Assembly (NCBI RefSeq): GCF_008329585.1
Contig: NZ_NPKP01000002.1
Coordinates: forward strand, 868,001-932,000
Length of the DNA stretch: 64,000 nt
Reading direction: 5' to 3'
From: Mycolicibacterium sp. P9-22
GTDB lineage: Bacteria > Actinomycetota > Actinomycetes > Mycobacteriales > Mycobacteriaceae
Shown piece by piece: positions 36,139 to 46,815 of the stretch; within the stretch, counting starts at the first letter, position 1; the number at the start of each line of letters is the position of its first letter. Under the pieces are notes generated by a model. That model did no database searches. It had not been told where the DNA came from and saw nothing but the letters and a program-made list of their open reading frames with translations. Both the position numbers and the translations under genes were made by a program.

Positions 36139-37325
36139 CGGCCGTACCACTTCACCGTCAACGGATCCTGCGCCATGTCAATCTGTCCCATCAACGCCAC
36201 CATCGGCTTGCCCTGCACGGTTTGACCGCTCGTATCGGTCGCGGTCAGCGTCCACTGCGTCATCGCCGTGGTGCGAACCGTCATATCGAATGCCGTGAAC
36301 GTGTATTGGATGTCGCCGAGGTCGGCGGGCGGTTCCCAGCGGGCGGTGCCGTCGACCAACGTCGGGTTCGGCATGTGGTTCGGGCACCCCGGTGGGGACA
36401 GTGCGGTGGACTGCGCGCATGCGGTGACGGCGGCGGCGACCGCCTGTTCGGCGGCTTCCGAACCTGCCTCACTCAGCTGAAACTGGACACCGGTGGGCAT
36501 CGCCGCCCCCTGGATGACGAGTCCGTCCAGTAGCACCGGTCGCGCCGCCGACACCGTCAGATACTCACTCGCCGAGCCCAGGTCGAGCCAGCCCGGAAAC
36601 ACATACACCGTCGACATGTTCGACGCGGGCTTGCCGAACAGTGTGATCGGCGGGGGCGGAACAGGCTTGCCGGTGACCGGGTCGGTGGTCGGCATGCTGC
36701 CCCTGAGATTGAGTTTGACGGCGCCGGCCGCGAGCTTCCAGCCGTCATCACCCTTCTTCACCATCAGAGTCTGATCGGATGTCTGATCGCCGAAGTTGAC
36801 CGCCACATGGACCTGCCCGAAACCGGCCGTCTCGTTCGCACTGAGAATCCGGATGTTGGTGATCGGCCATTTCGCGATCTGCTGTTTCAGAATCTCGTCG
36901 GTGAGGAAATCCTTGGAGGCCGGCTGATCCGAGCCGAATGCCAACGCGGCATTGGCATCTCCTTGCGACAACGCCTCCAGGTACCCCTTGACCGCGTCAC
37001 CGGCGGTGCTCGCACCACCGCCTGCACTGCGGTCGGAGCCGCCGCCGGAGAACGACACGATGGCCACCACGATGCCCACGACGAGCAGCACCGCCAGGGT
37101 GGCGCCGACGGTGACAAGCAGCGCCTTCCTGCTGCGGACCGTGGGTGGGGGCGGTGAGTAACCGGCCTGCAGCGGACCACCCCACTGCGGACCAGGTGGC
37201 GGTGGCGCGAAGGGAGCCGGAGGCGTGGGTGACGGCATGGATGGCGGCGGATACCCAGGATCCTGCGGTGCTGGTCCGTCAACGGGATTCGGTCCCCCGA
37301 AAGGCGAATTCGGCGGTTGGGTCAC
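36135..37325 (-). CDS. Proline-rich, single-pass membrane protein heading the MoxR operon
   Basis: A 396-residue protein with a Pro/Gly-rich cytoplasmic N-terminus (residues ~1-62), a single membrane segment (~70-92) and a large exported domain. The first part of the exported region (AVKGYLEALSQGDANAALAF) resembles DUF4878/lumazine-binding-like domains that follow such anchors in mycobacterial proteins. It begins the operon with moxR coupled at its 3' end. Function unknown; it may be a cell-wall sensor, which is speculation. Confidence 0.82.
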   Translation of the reverse strand: MTQPPNSPFGGPNPVDGPAPQDPGYPPPSMPSPTPPAPFAPPPPGPQWGGPLQAGYSPPPPTVRSRKALLVTVGATLAVLLVVGIVVAIVSFSGGGSDRSAGGGASTAGDAVKGYLEALSQGDANAALAFGSDQPASKDFLTDEILKQQIAKWPITNIRILSANETAGFGQVHVAVNFGDQTSDQTLMVKKGDDGWKLAAGAVKLNLRGSMPTTDPVTGKPVPPPPITLFGKPASNMSTVYVFPGWLDLGSASEYLTVSAARPVLLDGLVIQGAAMPTGVQFQLSEAGSEAAEQAVAAAVTACAQSTALSPPGCPNHMPNPTLVDGTARWEPPADLGDIQYTFTAFDMTVRTTAMTQWTLTATDTSGQTVQGKPMVALMGQIDMAQDPLTVKWYGR

Positions 37326-37452
37326 GCCGCAGATCCACCGGCACGCAAGGTCAACAAATCGAACGCCCCCCGATTCGACAAGCCACTACGGCTATTGGCC
37401 AATCGACCGTATCACCCGGTCGATACCCCACCGGACACCAATTTCGGGAACG

Positions 37453-37488
37453 AAAAAGCCCGGCGCTGCTGACGCAACGCCGGGCTTT
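37453..37488 (-). terminator. Rho-independent terminator of groEL2
   Basis: AAAGCCCGGCG (37455-37465) pairs perfectly with CGCCGGGCTTT (37478-37488) around a 12-base loop, followed on the minus strand by a T run. It lies 13 bases after the groEL2 stop codon, a clear intrinsic terminator. The bases between it and the MoxR operon start (37326-37452) hold that operon's promoter region, but no site is obvious. Confidence 0.9.
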
Positions 37489-37501
37489 CTCGTGAAGGGA
37501 C

Positions 37502-39255
<1,754 letters not shown>

Positions 39256-39259
39256 TGTC

Positions 39260-39290
39260 ATTTTTAGCACTCTCCTATGGTGAGTGCAAG
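39260..39290 (-). promoter_or_regulatory. CIRCE element 2 and groEL2 promoter
   Basis: TTAGCACTC (39264-39272)-N9-GAGTGCAAG (39282-39290) is a second CIRCE with a perfect left arm and two mismatches on the right. On the minus strand it overlaps a likely promoter, TTGCAC (39289-39284), a 17-base spacer and TAAAAA (39266-39261), so bound HrcA would block RNA polymerase. Confidence 0.9.
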
Positions 39291-39306
39291 GTTGGTTGAT
39301 CCCTGT

Positions 39307-39846
39307 TCACTTGGCGCGCAACCCGTCGATCACCACGGCCAATCCCGTTTCGGCGACCGCGGGGTTATAGGCCTGCATCGCTTGCAGGCCCACGACGAGA
39401 CCTTTCACTTCGGGCACCGTGACATCGGTGCGCACGGTTCCGGCGGCCTGACCGGCGGCCAGGAGGTCACCCACCATGCCGAGGAACTCGCCTTCGGCCT
39501 CGGGTACCGCGTGGTTGACGTCCAGACCGGCGCCGGCGAATGCCTCGACCAGCCCGCGGTCGGTGGCGCCCCAATCGAGCACCATGGCCCTCATCAAGGT
39601 GAAGACCCCGCCGGCCGGATCCGAATCGAGCAGGGCGCGGCCCTCGTCGACGATGTGTCGCATCCGGTCCTCGATCACCGCCCTGAACAGATCCTCCTTG
39701 GCCGGGAAATGCCGGTACACGGTGCCTGCGCCGACGCCGGCCCGGCGGGCGATCTCGTCGATGGGCACCGCGAGGCCGTCGGCGGCGAAGGTCTCATAGG
39801 CCACCTCGAGCACCCGTGCGCGGTTCCGTGCCGCATCGGCGCGCAT
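39307..39846 (-). CDS. TetR-family regulator
   Basis: A 179-residue regulator with the TetR helix-turn-helix at about residues 27-50 (PIDEIARRAGVGAGTVYRHF) and an all-helical ligand domain. ATG 39846 (MRADAARNRARVLEVA) gives a standard TetR N-terminus; the long open frame upstream is antisense to the SDR gene. It is divergent from an SDR gene, and the 88-base gap between them contains a perfect palindrome, so it probably represses the SDR gene and itself. Confidence 0.92.
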   Translation of the reverse strand: MRADAARNRARVLEVAYETFAADGLAVPIDEIARRAGVGAGTVYRHFPAKEDLFRAVIEDRMRHIVDEGRALLDSDPAGGVFTLMRAMVLDWGATDRGLVEAFAGAGLDVNHAVPEAEGEFLGMVGDLLAAGQAAGTVRTDVTVPEVKGLVVGLQAMQAYNPAVAETGLAVVIDGLRAK

Positions 39847-39885
39847 GTTTGTCGACCTCCCGGGAACTAAAGCAAGCGGGGCGCG

Positions 39886-39905
39886 CGTTCCGTCTATACG
39901 GAACG
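39886..39905. promoter_or_regulatory. TetR-type palindromic operator
   Basis: CGTTCCGT (39886-39893) and ACGGAACG (39898-39905) form a perfect 8-base dyad around CTAT in the gap between the divergent TetR and SDR genes. Size and place are typical for a TetR operator. Confidence 0.75.
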
Positions 39906-39934
39906 AACCCTCCACTTCTGACAGGATATCTCTG

Positions 39935-40831
39935 ATGACCACATGGACCACCACCCACATCCCCGACCAGACCGGCCGCACGGCCGTCATCACCGGCGCC
40001 AACACCGGGCTGGGCTTCGAAACCGCCAAGGCGCTGGCAGCCAAGGGTGCTGACGTCGTCCTCGCGGTGCGCGACACCGCCAAAGGCAAACAGGCCGCTG
40101 CGCAGATCGCCGGCAATGTGACGGTCCAGGAACTCGACCTGACCTCGCTGGCCTCCATCCGCGAGGCCGCCGAGGCCCTGAAGAGCGGGAACGACAAGAT
40201 CGATCTGCTGATCAACAACGCCGGCGTGATGACCACACCGAAGGGCACCACCAAGGACGGTTTCGAGCTGCAGTTCGGCACCAACCATCTCGGCCACTTC
40301 GCGCTGACCGGCCTCTTGCTCGACGCCATCCTCGATGTGGAAGGCGCGCGCATCGTCACGATCAGCAGCAACGGCCACAAGATGGGCGGTTCCATCCACT
40401 TCGACGACCTGCAGTGGGAACGCTCCTACAGCCGGATGGGCGCCTACACGCAGTCCAAGCTCGCCAACCTGCTGTTCACCTACGAACTCCAGCGCCGGCT
40501 CGCACCGCGCGGCAAGACCATCGCCCTGGCCGCACATCCGGGTACCTCCACCACCGAGCTGGCCCGCAACATCCCGTCCGCCCTGCAGCGCGGCTTCCAG
40601 GCGGTGGCCCCGCTGATCGCGCAGAGCCCGGCGGGCGGAGCCCTGCCGTCACTGCGGGCGGCCACCGACCCGGGCGCCTTGGGCGGCCAGTACTACGGTC
40701 CCGACGGCATCGCCCAGCAGAAGGGCAACCCCGTCGTGGTGGCCAGCAGCGCGCAGTCCTACGACGTGGAATTGCAGCGCCGGCTGTGGGCGGTCTCCGA
40801 GGAACTCACCGGAGTGACATTCGGCGTCTAA
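39935..40831 (+). CDS. Short-chain dehydrogenase/reductase (SDR)
   Basis: A 298-residue NAD(P)-dependent oxidoreductase. The coenzyme motif TGANTGLGFETA is at residues ~21-32, NNAG at ~96-99 and the catalytic YTQSK at ~172-176, with the serine in TISSNGHKMGG. ATG 39935 is preferred because it lies after the TetR operator. It is about as similar to the SDR at 45892-46815 as duplicates would be: both share [21 protein letters not shown] and the ending [11 protein letters not shown] in pieces. Substrate unknown; WW-domain-oxidoreductase-like SDRs have broad lipid and steroid substrates. Confidence 0.92.
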   Translation: MTTWTTTHIPDQTGRTAVITGANTGLGFETAKALAAKGADVVLAVRDTAKGKQAAAQIAGNVTVQELDLTSLASIREAAEALKSGNDKIDLLINNAGVMTTPKGTTKDGFELQFGTNHLGHFALTGLLLDAILDVEGARIVTISSNGHKMGGSIHFDDLQWERSYSRMGAYTQSKLANLLFTYELQRRLAPRGKTIALAAHPGTSTTELARNIPSALQRGFQAVAPLIAQSPAGGALPSLRAATDPGALGGQYYGPDGIAQQKGNPVVVASSAQSYDVELQRRLWAVSEELTGVTFGV

Positions 40832-40840
40832 CCTGTTGGC

Positions 40841-41335
40841 GTGTCACTTGTCGTGCCTCCCTATCCCCCGCCGCGCTACACCAAGGAGACGCCGGAGGTC
40901 AGCGCGTGGGTGCGCCGCGGCGACGCACCCGCGGACTACGACGCACACGGGCTGGTTCGGTATCACTATCTGGCGAACCAGCAGCAGACCGGGGGCGACT
41001 ACGGCCTCTACCGGATCGAACTGGCCGCTGAGGCCGGCGGCCCCGGGCCGCATTACCACCGGGCGATGTCGGAGGCCTTCTTCGTGCTGTCCGGGTCGGT
41101 GGAGATCTACGACGGCGAAGAATGGTCGACGGCGGGCACGAACGATTTCCTGTACGTGCCGCCGGGCGGAATCCATGGCTTCCGCAACACCGCCGACGCG
41201 CCGGCCTCGATGCTGATGCTGTTTGCTCCCGGCGCGCCGCGTGAGCACTACTTCGAGGGCCTGGCCCAGCTGGGTGATCTCACCGATGAGGAACGCACCC
41301 AGTGGTTCATCGACAACGACAATTTCTTCGTCTGA
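40841..41335 (+). CDS. Cupin-domain protein
   Basis: A 164-residue single-cupin protein starting at GTG 40841, 9 bases after the SDR stop. The first cupin motif is in GGPGPHYHRAMSEAFFVLSGSVEI (HxH, then E), and the second is YVPPGGIHGFRN; a metal is therefore likely bound by the two histidines, glutamate and the later histidine. Function is unknown: it could be a sugar isomerase-like, oxygenase or sensor protein. It may be co-expressed with the SDR under the TetR operator. Confidence 0.87.
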   Translation: MSLVVPPYPPPRYTKETPEVSAWVRRGDAPADYDAHGLVRYHYLANQQQTGGDYGLYRIELAAEAGGPGPHYHRAMSEAFFVLSGSVEIYDGEEWSTAGTNDFLYVPPGGIHGFRNTADAPASMLMLFAPGAPREHYFEGLAQLGDLTDEERTQWFIDNDNFFV

Positions 41336-41424
41336 CACGCCGTCTGCCACGACACGTCTCCTGCGGATGTGCGAACACGGAACCCCTTGCCCTAGACTGC
41401 CCTTCGACCAGATAGGAGTCTCGG

Positions 41425-43137
41425 GTGCGGGCATTCGAAGCGCCCAGCACCCAGGCTTTGCGGGGCTGGCAGCGCCGGGCGCTGGTGAAGTATCTCGCCG
41501 CCAGGCCGAAGGACTTCCTGGCTGTCGCGACGCCGGGTGCCGGTAAGACCACCTTTGCGCTGCGCATCGCCGCGGAGCTGCTGGGCGACGGCACGGTGAC
41601 CCAGGTCGTGGTGGTGGTGCCCACCGAACATCTCAAGACCCAGTGGGCACAGGCGGCCGCCCGGTTCGGGATGGCGCTGGACCCCAAGTTCAGCAACTCC
41701 GCGGCGCAGACCTCCAGCGACTACCACGGGATCGTCGTCACCTACGCCCAGGTGGCCAGCCACCCGACCCGGCACCGGGTGCGCACCGAGAACTACAAGA
41801 CGCTGGTGATCTTCGACGAGATCCACCACGGCGGCGATGCCAAGACGTGGGGCGACGCCATCCGCGAGGCCTATGACGACGCGACGCGGCGCCTCGCGCT
41901 GACCGGGACGCCGTTCCGTTCCGATGACAGCCCCATCCCGTTCGTCACCTATGAGACCGACGGTGCGGGTTTCCAGCGCTCCAAGGCCGACCATGTCTAT
42001 GGCTACGCCGATGCGCTGGCCGACAGCGTGGTGCGCCCCGTGGTGTTCATGGCCTACTCCGGTGAGGCGCGCTGGCGCGACAGCGCCGGCGAGGAACACG
42101 CCGCACGCCTCGGGGAACCGCTCAATGCCGAACAGACCGCGCGGGCCTGGCGCACCGCGCTCAACCCCGAGGGCCAGTGGATGCCCGCGGTCATCGCCGC
42201 GGCCCACAAGCGGCTGATGCAGAAGCGCGAGCATGTGCCCGACGCCGGCGGCATGATCATCGCCACCGATCAGACCACCGCGCGCGCGTACGCCAAGCTG
42301 CTGACCACCATCACCGGCACCAACCCCACCGTGGTGCTCTCCGACGACCCGACCGCGTCGAATCGCATCTCGGAGTTCTCGGACTCCTCGGATCCCTGGA
42401 TGGTCGCGGTGCGCATGGTGTCCGAAGGCGTGGACGTGCCCCGGCTGGCGGTCGGCGTGTACGCCACCAGCGCGTCGACCCCGCTGTTCTTTGCCCAGGC
42501 GATCGGGCGTTTCGTGCGCAGCAGGCAGGCCGGCGAGACGGCCAGCATCTTCCTGCCCTCGGTGCCCAACCTGTTGCAGCTGGCCAGCGAGCTGGAAGCC
42601 CAGCGCAACCACGTGCTGGGCAAGCCGCACCGGGAATCCGACGGTCTCGACGATGAGCTGATCGAGGACGCGAACAAGACCAAGGATGAGAAGACCGACC
42701 AGGACCGGGGTTTCGAATCTCTGGGCGCCGACGCCGAACTGGACCAGGTCATCTTCGACGGGTCATCCTTCGGCACCGCGGCTGCCGCGGGCAGTGACGA
42801 GGAGGCCGATTATCTCGGCATTCCGGGGCTGCTCGACGCCGGCCAGATGCGCGATCTGCTGAGCCGCCGCCAGGACGAGCAGCTGCAGAAGCGGACCGCG
42901 GCGGCGGGCGCCGCCGGGCTGCCGGCACCGCGGACCACGCACGGCCAGCTCCAGGAACTGCGGCGCGAGCTGAACACCCTGGTGTCCATAGCCCATCACC
43001 GCACCGGCAAGACACACGGGCAGATCCACAAAGAGCTGCGCGAAAAGTGCGGCGGCCCACCGCTGGCGGCGGCCTCCGGCGAGCAGATCAAGGCCCGCAT
43101 CGACGCGGTGCGCAGCCTGAGCGCGTCGCAGCGTTAG
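41425..43137 (+). CDS. SF2 DEAD/DEAH-box helicase
   Basis: A 570-residue ATP-dependent helicase or translocase. The P-loop is ATPGAGKTT (residues ~34-42), motif II is DEIHH (a DExH variant), motif III is LTGTPFR, and the C-terminal RecA-like part has RMVSEGVDVPRLAVGVYATSAST and QAIGRFVR (motif VI). The C-terminal ~150 residues are charged and helical. It starts at GTG 41425 behind AGGAG (41414-41418), with a possible -10 TAGACT at 41393-41398. Mycobacteria carry this DNA-repair-like helicase widely; exact role unknown. The stop overlaps the convergent HAD gene by four bases. Confidence 0.93.
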   Translation: MRAFEAPSTQALRGWQRRALVKYLAARPKDFLAVATPGAGKTTFALRIAAELLGDGTVTQVVVVVPTEHLKTQWAQAAARFGMALDPKFSNSAAQTSSDYHGIVVTYAQVASHPTRHRVRTENYKTLVIFDEIHHGGDAKTWGDAIREAYDDATRRLALTGTPFRSDDSPIPFVTYETDGAGFQRSKADHVYGYADALADSVVRPVVFMAYSGEARWRDSAGEEHAARLGEPLNAEQTARAWRTALNPEGQWMPAVIAAAHKRLMQKREHVPDAGGMIIATDQTTARAYAKLLTTITGTNPTVVLSDDPTASNRISEFSDSSDPWMVAVRMVSEGVDVPRLAVGVYATSASTPLFFAQAIGRFVRSRQAGETASIFLPSVPNLLQLASELEAQRNHVLGKPHRESDGLDDELIEDANKTKDEKTDQDRGFESLGADAELDQVIFDGSSFGTAAAAGSDEEADYLGIPGLLDAGQMRDLLSRRQDEQLQKRTAAAGAAGLPAPRTTHGQLQELRRELNTLVSIAHHRTGKTHGQIHKELREKCGGPPLAAASGEQIKARIDAVRSLSASQR

Positions 43138-43949
43138 AGCCCCAACAGTTTCGGCAGGTCGGCCACCGAGTCGATGACATGGTTGGGCTGCATGGCGAAT
43201 TCGTCTGCAGCCCAACGGTCCAACGTATCCTGGCGGAACTTCCCGGTGCGCACCAGCACACCCGTCATACCGACCACCTGACCGGCGAGCACATCGTTGT
43301 TCAGATCGTCACCGACCATGTACATCTCGTCGGCGTCCACCCCCAGCCTGCCCGCCGCGGACAGGAATCCCTCGGGTGCGGGCTTACCGACGGCGGTCGC
43401 CTTGCGCCCCGAGCACTCCTCCATACCGTGCAGATACATGCCGGTATCGATGCGCAGTCCGTCGGTGGTGGTCCACGACATGCTGCGGTGCATGGCGACC
43501 ACCGGCACCCCCTGGGCCATCCAGTCGTATACCCAGGACAGGGTGAGGTGGCTGTACTCCGGGCCGGCACCGCCGAGCAGCACCACATCGGGGGTCTCCG
43601 GGGCGCTCTGCCCGCCGCACTCGCCGGAGTAGACGATGTCGATACCGGGCATGTCCTCGGCGATCTGGCCGCTGTTGACCAGGAAACATCGGGCCCCCGG
43701 ATATCGGTCCCGGACGTAGTCGGCGGTCAGCGCGGCGGCGGTGATCACCTCGTCGGGGCTCACCGCCATCCCCGCCGTGGTCAGCAGGTCGGCGATCTGG
43801 GTGCGGGTGCGGGTGGTGGTGTTGGTCAGGTAGGACCGGGCAATCTGGTTGTCCGCCAGCACCTGCAGCGCCCGGGCCGCACCGTCGATCGGTTGCCACG
43901 AGGTCACCAGCACCCCGTCGATATCGAAAAGCACTCCACCGATTGCCAT
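43134..43949 (-). CDS. HAD-superfamily subfamily IIA phosphatase (NagD-like)
   Basis: A 271-residue cytoplasmic phosphatase. HAD motif I FDIDGVL (residues ~8-14; nucleophile Asp9), motif II LTNTTTRT, motif III lysine in VGKPAPEGF and motif IV GDDLNNDV are all present. The insertion between motifs II and III is of the IIA cap type. Substrate is unknown; relatives act on sugar phosphates, phosphoglycolate or nucleotides. It precedes no obvious partner and is 9 bases downstream of the PH-domain gene pair on the same strand. Confidence 0.9.
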   Translation of the reverse strand: MAIGGVLFDIDGVLVTSWQPIDGAARALQVLADNQIARSYLTNTTTRTRTQIADLLTTAGMAVSPDEVITAAALTADYVRDRYPGARCFLVNSGQIAEDMPGIDIVYSGECGGQSAPETPDVVLLGGAGPEYSHLTLSWVYDWMAQGVPVVAMHRSMSWTTTDGLRIDTGMYLHGMEECSGRKATAVGKPAPEGFLSAAGRLGVDADEMYMVGDDLNNDVLAGQVVGMTGVLVRTGKFRQDTLDRWAADEFAMQPNHVIDSVADLPKLLGL

Positions 43950-43958
43950 GCAGCGAGA

Positions 43959-45362
43959 CTAGGCGCACCACTGGCTGTCTGCGACCCACGGGGAGGCCGT
44001 TGCCGCCACCGTCCACGCCATCCCGGCGGGCACATCGATCAGCACATAGCGCTTGGTGCCGGCGGCCGTGGCCGCCACCAGGGTCGCCACCCCGGCGCGG
44101 CGCTGAAACCAGGTCTGGCGCACCGTCCACCCGATGATGCCCGCGGTCTGCACGCAGTCGCGCCGGCGTTCCACGCTACCGGCGCGGGTCACCAGCCACT
44201 GCCCGTCCACCCGGTGCCCCAACGCCCGCACCCGGTCCATCGCCAGCCACCCACAGCCGATGACCAGTGCAGCCCAGAGTCCCCAGACCCACGCCGGCAC
44301 GGCGAGGAACGGCAGCACCGTCGCCACCACGACCGGAACCACGAGCGCCCGGACCCACCGTCTGCGCGCCGCGACCGGCCCATGCGTCACCAGCGGCCCA
44401 TGCACGACGCCGGCTTCCCCGACCAGTTCCGACAGCACTCGCCGCGCGGTACCGGCCGGGCAGGCCGGCAACAGCAGCGATGACTCCCCCACGCCCGCCA
44501 CGCCGGTCATCACGGCATCCAACCGGGCCCCGCCCAGGGCGCGCACCAGCAGCGGTTCGCGCAGTGTGCCGCCGCGCAGCCGGCGCCGGTCAAAGGTGTG
44601 TTCGCGGATCTTCAACAGCCCGTGCACCAGATTGAGCGTGTCGGCCCGGCGGGTGAGGACCAGGTTCCCGTAGGTCAACAGCGACCGCCCGACCGCGAGC
44701 ACGACCCCGGCCGACACCGCGCCGACGGCCAGCCAGGGGCCGCCGAACACCAGCACCCAGTCCCGCAGCGCCTCCCCGAGGCCGGCCTGATAGGCGATAC
44801 CGATGGCGGCTCCGATGGTCAGCAGGCCCGACCAGCTCAGCGGGCTGTAGCGCAGCCATGACGGCTCCCAGGACGCCAGCCGCTCACCCGCGGGGGCATC
44901 ATCGCGCTGCTCGCCCAGCAAGGCCGCACGCAACGCGGCGACCTGATCGGCGCGCACGGCATCGAGCTCGAAAGCGTTGTCACCCTTGGCTTCCTGCCCG
45001 GTACTGACGCGCAGCACGGTGAGCCCCATCAGCCGGTGCAGCAGCCGGGCCTCGGTCTGCACCGAACGGATCCGGTTGCGCGGCACCGACAATTCGTTGC
45101 GCTGCAACAGCCCGGTGCGCAGCAGGATGTCCTGTTCGTCGATCCGGTAACTGGTGGTGAACCACCTGGCCAAGCCCAGCAGCACGATGAAGCCGACACC
45201 GAGCAGCGACCACACCGGATTCTGGGTGGCCGACCCCAGCACGATCGCCCCGATGAGCAGCGGCAGCTGGTTGAGCACCTCGTGAACCGGATGCACCAGC
45301 AGCATGCGCGGCGAAAGACGCTGCCATTCCTTCATATTGGGGGGAAGAACACCGCCACTCAT
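43959..45362 (-). CDS. Membrane protein with repeated bacterial-PH (YdbT-like) domains
   Basis: A 467-residue membrane protein. Membrane segment pairs (residues ~30-65, ~185-225 and ~345-385) alternate with PH-like domains, beginning with YRIDEQDILLRTGLLQRNELSVPRNRIRSVQ. It resembles YdbT, which works with YdbS in Bacillus. ATG 45362 overlaps the stop of the upstream PH gene as ATGA. The frame is open further upstream to 45965, but that part is antisense to real sequence and has no homology. Cell-envelope role likely but unproven. Confidence 0.87.
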   Translation of the reverse strand: MSGGVLPPNMKEWQRLSPRMLLVHPVHEVLNQLPLLIGAIVLGSATQNPVWSLLGVGFIVLLGLARWFTTSYRIDEQDILLRTGLLQRNELSVPRNRIRSVQTEARLLHRLMGLTVLRVSTGQEAKGDNAFELDAVRADQVAALRAALLGEQRDDAPAGERLASWEPSWLRYSPLSWSGLLTIGAAIGIAYQAGLGEALRDWVLVFGGPWLAVGAVSAGVVLAVGRSLLTYGNLVLTRRADTLNLVHGLLKIREHTFDRRRLRGGTLREPLLVRALGGARLDAVMTGVAGVGESSLLLPACPAGTARRVLSELVGEAGVVHGPLVTHGPVAARRRWVRALVVPVVVATVLPFLAVPAWVWGLWAALVIGCGWLAMDRVRALGHRVDGQWLVTRAGSVERRRDCVQTAGIIGWTVRQTWFQRRAGVATLVAATAAGTKRYVLIDVPAGMAWTVAATASPWVADSQWCA

Positions 45363-45853
45363 GTCGCATCGTGGCCGCCGAGGGCGGCGATATCGGTCAG
45401 TTGGGCGACCACCTGATCGGCGACCGCCGCGTCGAGCGCGACGATGCGCACCGCACCCGCCGATGACGCCGTCGTCACCGTCACGTTGGCCAGGCCGAAC
45501 AACCGGTCCAGCGGCCCGCGGTAGGTGTCGACGGTCTGCACCCGCGATATCGGCGCGATACGGCGTTCCTGCACCAGCCAGCCGCTGCGGGTGAACACCG
45601 CCTGCGGGCTGATCTCCCATCGGTGCACCCGGTACCGCCAGATCGGCGCGACCACCACCGACACCAGCGCGCCCGCCATGGTGGCGGCCGCGACGCCGGC
45701 ATGCAGCCACGGCATCCGGCCGTCCAGCACGAACCACACCACCTGGCCCAACGCGATGGCCAGCCATGGAATCGCCGCCCCCAGCGCCCACACCAACGGT
45801 GCGCTGCGACTGGGGGGATAGGCGGGTTCGGCCATCGTCACGGGTGCACCCAT
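45359..45853 (-). CDS. Membrane protein with one bacterial-PH (YdbS-like) domain
   Basis: A 164-residue protein with two membrane segments (residues ~22-40 and ~48-70) and one PH domain ([42 protein letters not shown] in blocks). With the downstream 467-residue protein it forms a YdbS-YdbT-like pair, coupled by an ATGA overlap. The start is uncertain: ATG 45853 or 45835. It is divergent from the SDR gene, whose ATG is 38 bases away. Confidence 0.85.
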   Translation of the reverse strand: MGAPVTMAEPAYPPSRSAPLVWALGAAIPWLAIALGQVVWFVLDGRMPWLHAGVAAATMAGALVSVVVAPIWRYRVHRWEISPQAVFTRSGWLVQERRIAPISRVQTVDTYRGPLDRLFGLANVTVTTASSAGAVRIVALDAAVADQVVAQLTDIAALGGHDAT

Positions 45854-45891
45854 CACTCGAGCATGGCGGTCCGGGACCGTATGTTCTAGGC

Positions 45892-46815
45892 ATGAGCCAG
45901 AAATGGACCGAAGCACATGTCCCTGACCAGTCCGGGCGGGTTGCGATCGTCACGGGTTCCAACACCGGCCTCGGCTACGAAACCGCCCGGGTACTCGCCG
46001 ACCACGGCGCCCGGGTCGTCATCGCGGTGCGCGACACCGCCAAGGGTGACCAGGCCGCCGCCAAGATCCGCGCCGCCGTACCCGATGCCGACCTCGACGT
46101 GGTGGCACTCGACCTGGGCTCGCTGGAGTCGGTCCGCACCGCGGCCGCCCAACTGAAGAACGATCACCCACGTATCGATCTGCTGATCAACAATGCCGGG
46201 GTGATGTACCCGCCGAAGCAGACCACCGCCGACGGTTTCGAATTGCAGTTCGGCACCAACCATCTCGGTCACTTCGCCCTCACCGGACTGTTGCTGGAGA
46301 ACCTTCTGCCGGTGCAGAATTCGCGGGTGGTGACGGTCGCCAGCATCGCGCACCGCAATCAGGCCAAGATCGACTTCGACGATCTGCAGTGGGAACGCAA
46401 GAAATACAACCGGGTCGCGGCCTACGGGCAGGCCAAGCTGGCCAACCTGATGTTCAGCTATGACCTGAACCGCCGCCTGGCCGGCAAGAACACCCTGTCG
46501 GTGGCCGCCCATCCCGGTGTCTCCAATACCGAACTGATGCGGCACACCCCCGGCAACAATTTGCCCGGGTTCGACACGATCGCCGGTCTGGTCACCAACT
46601 CGCCGCTTGTCGGAGCGCTGGCCACCCTGCGCGCCGCCACCGCCGAGGATGTCCGCGGCGGCCAGTACTACGGACCGGCCTTTCCCATCGCCTCCATGGG
46701 GGTCGTCGGCCATCCGCAGCTCGTCACCTCCAGCGCTCAGTCCCACGACACCGCCATCCAGCAGCGGCTGTGGACGGTGTCCGAGGAACTGACCGGCGTG
46801 ACGTTCCCGCTCTGA
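45892..46815 (+). CDS. Short-chain dehydrogenase/reductase (Rv0439c-like)
   Basis: A 307-residue SDR heading the conserved moeA-psd-pssA operon. Coenzyme motif [12 protein letters not shown] at residues ~21-32, NNAG at ~98-101, and the catalytic tyrosine in AYGQAKLAN. Alignment by eye with the SDR at 39935-40831 shows long identical blocks, so the two are paralogs. It overlaps the moeA start by one base (TGATG). Substrate unknown. Confidence 0.93.
   Translation: MSQKWTEAHVPDQSGRVAIVTGSNTGLGYETARVLADHGARVVIAVRDTAKGDQAAAKIRAAVPDADLDVVALDLGSLESVRTAAAQLKNDHPRIDLLINNAGVMYPPKQTTADGFELQFGTNHLGHFALTGLLLENLLPVQNSRVVTVASIAHRNQAKIDFDDLQWERKKYNRVAAYGQAKLANLMFSYDLNRRLAGKNTLSVAAHPGVSNTELMRHTPGNNLPGFDTIAGLVTNSPLVGALATLRAATAEDVRGGQYYGPAFPIASMGVVGHPQLVTSSAQSHDTAIQQRLWTVSEELTGVTFPL

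Noticed and set aside
43047..44483. 478-codon + strand open frame
   Set aside because: Antisense to the HAD and PH-domain genes.
45363..45965. Upstream extension of the 467-residue PH-domain protein
   Set aside because: It overlaps the other PH gene in another phase; the ATGA overlap at 45359-45362 marks the start.
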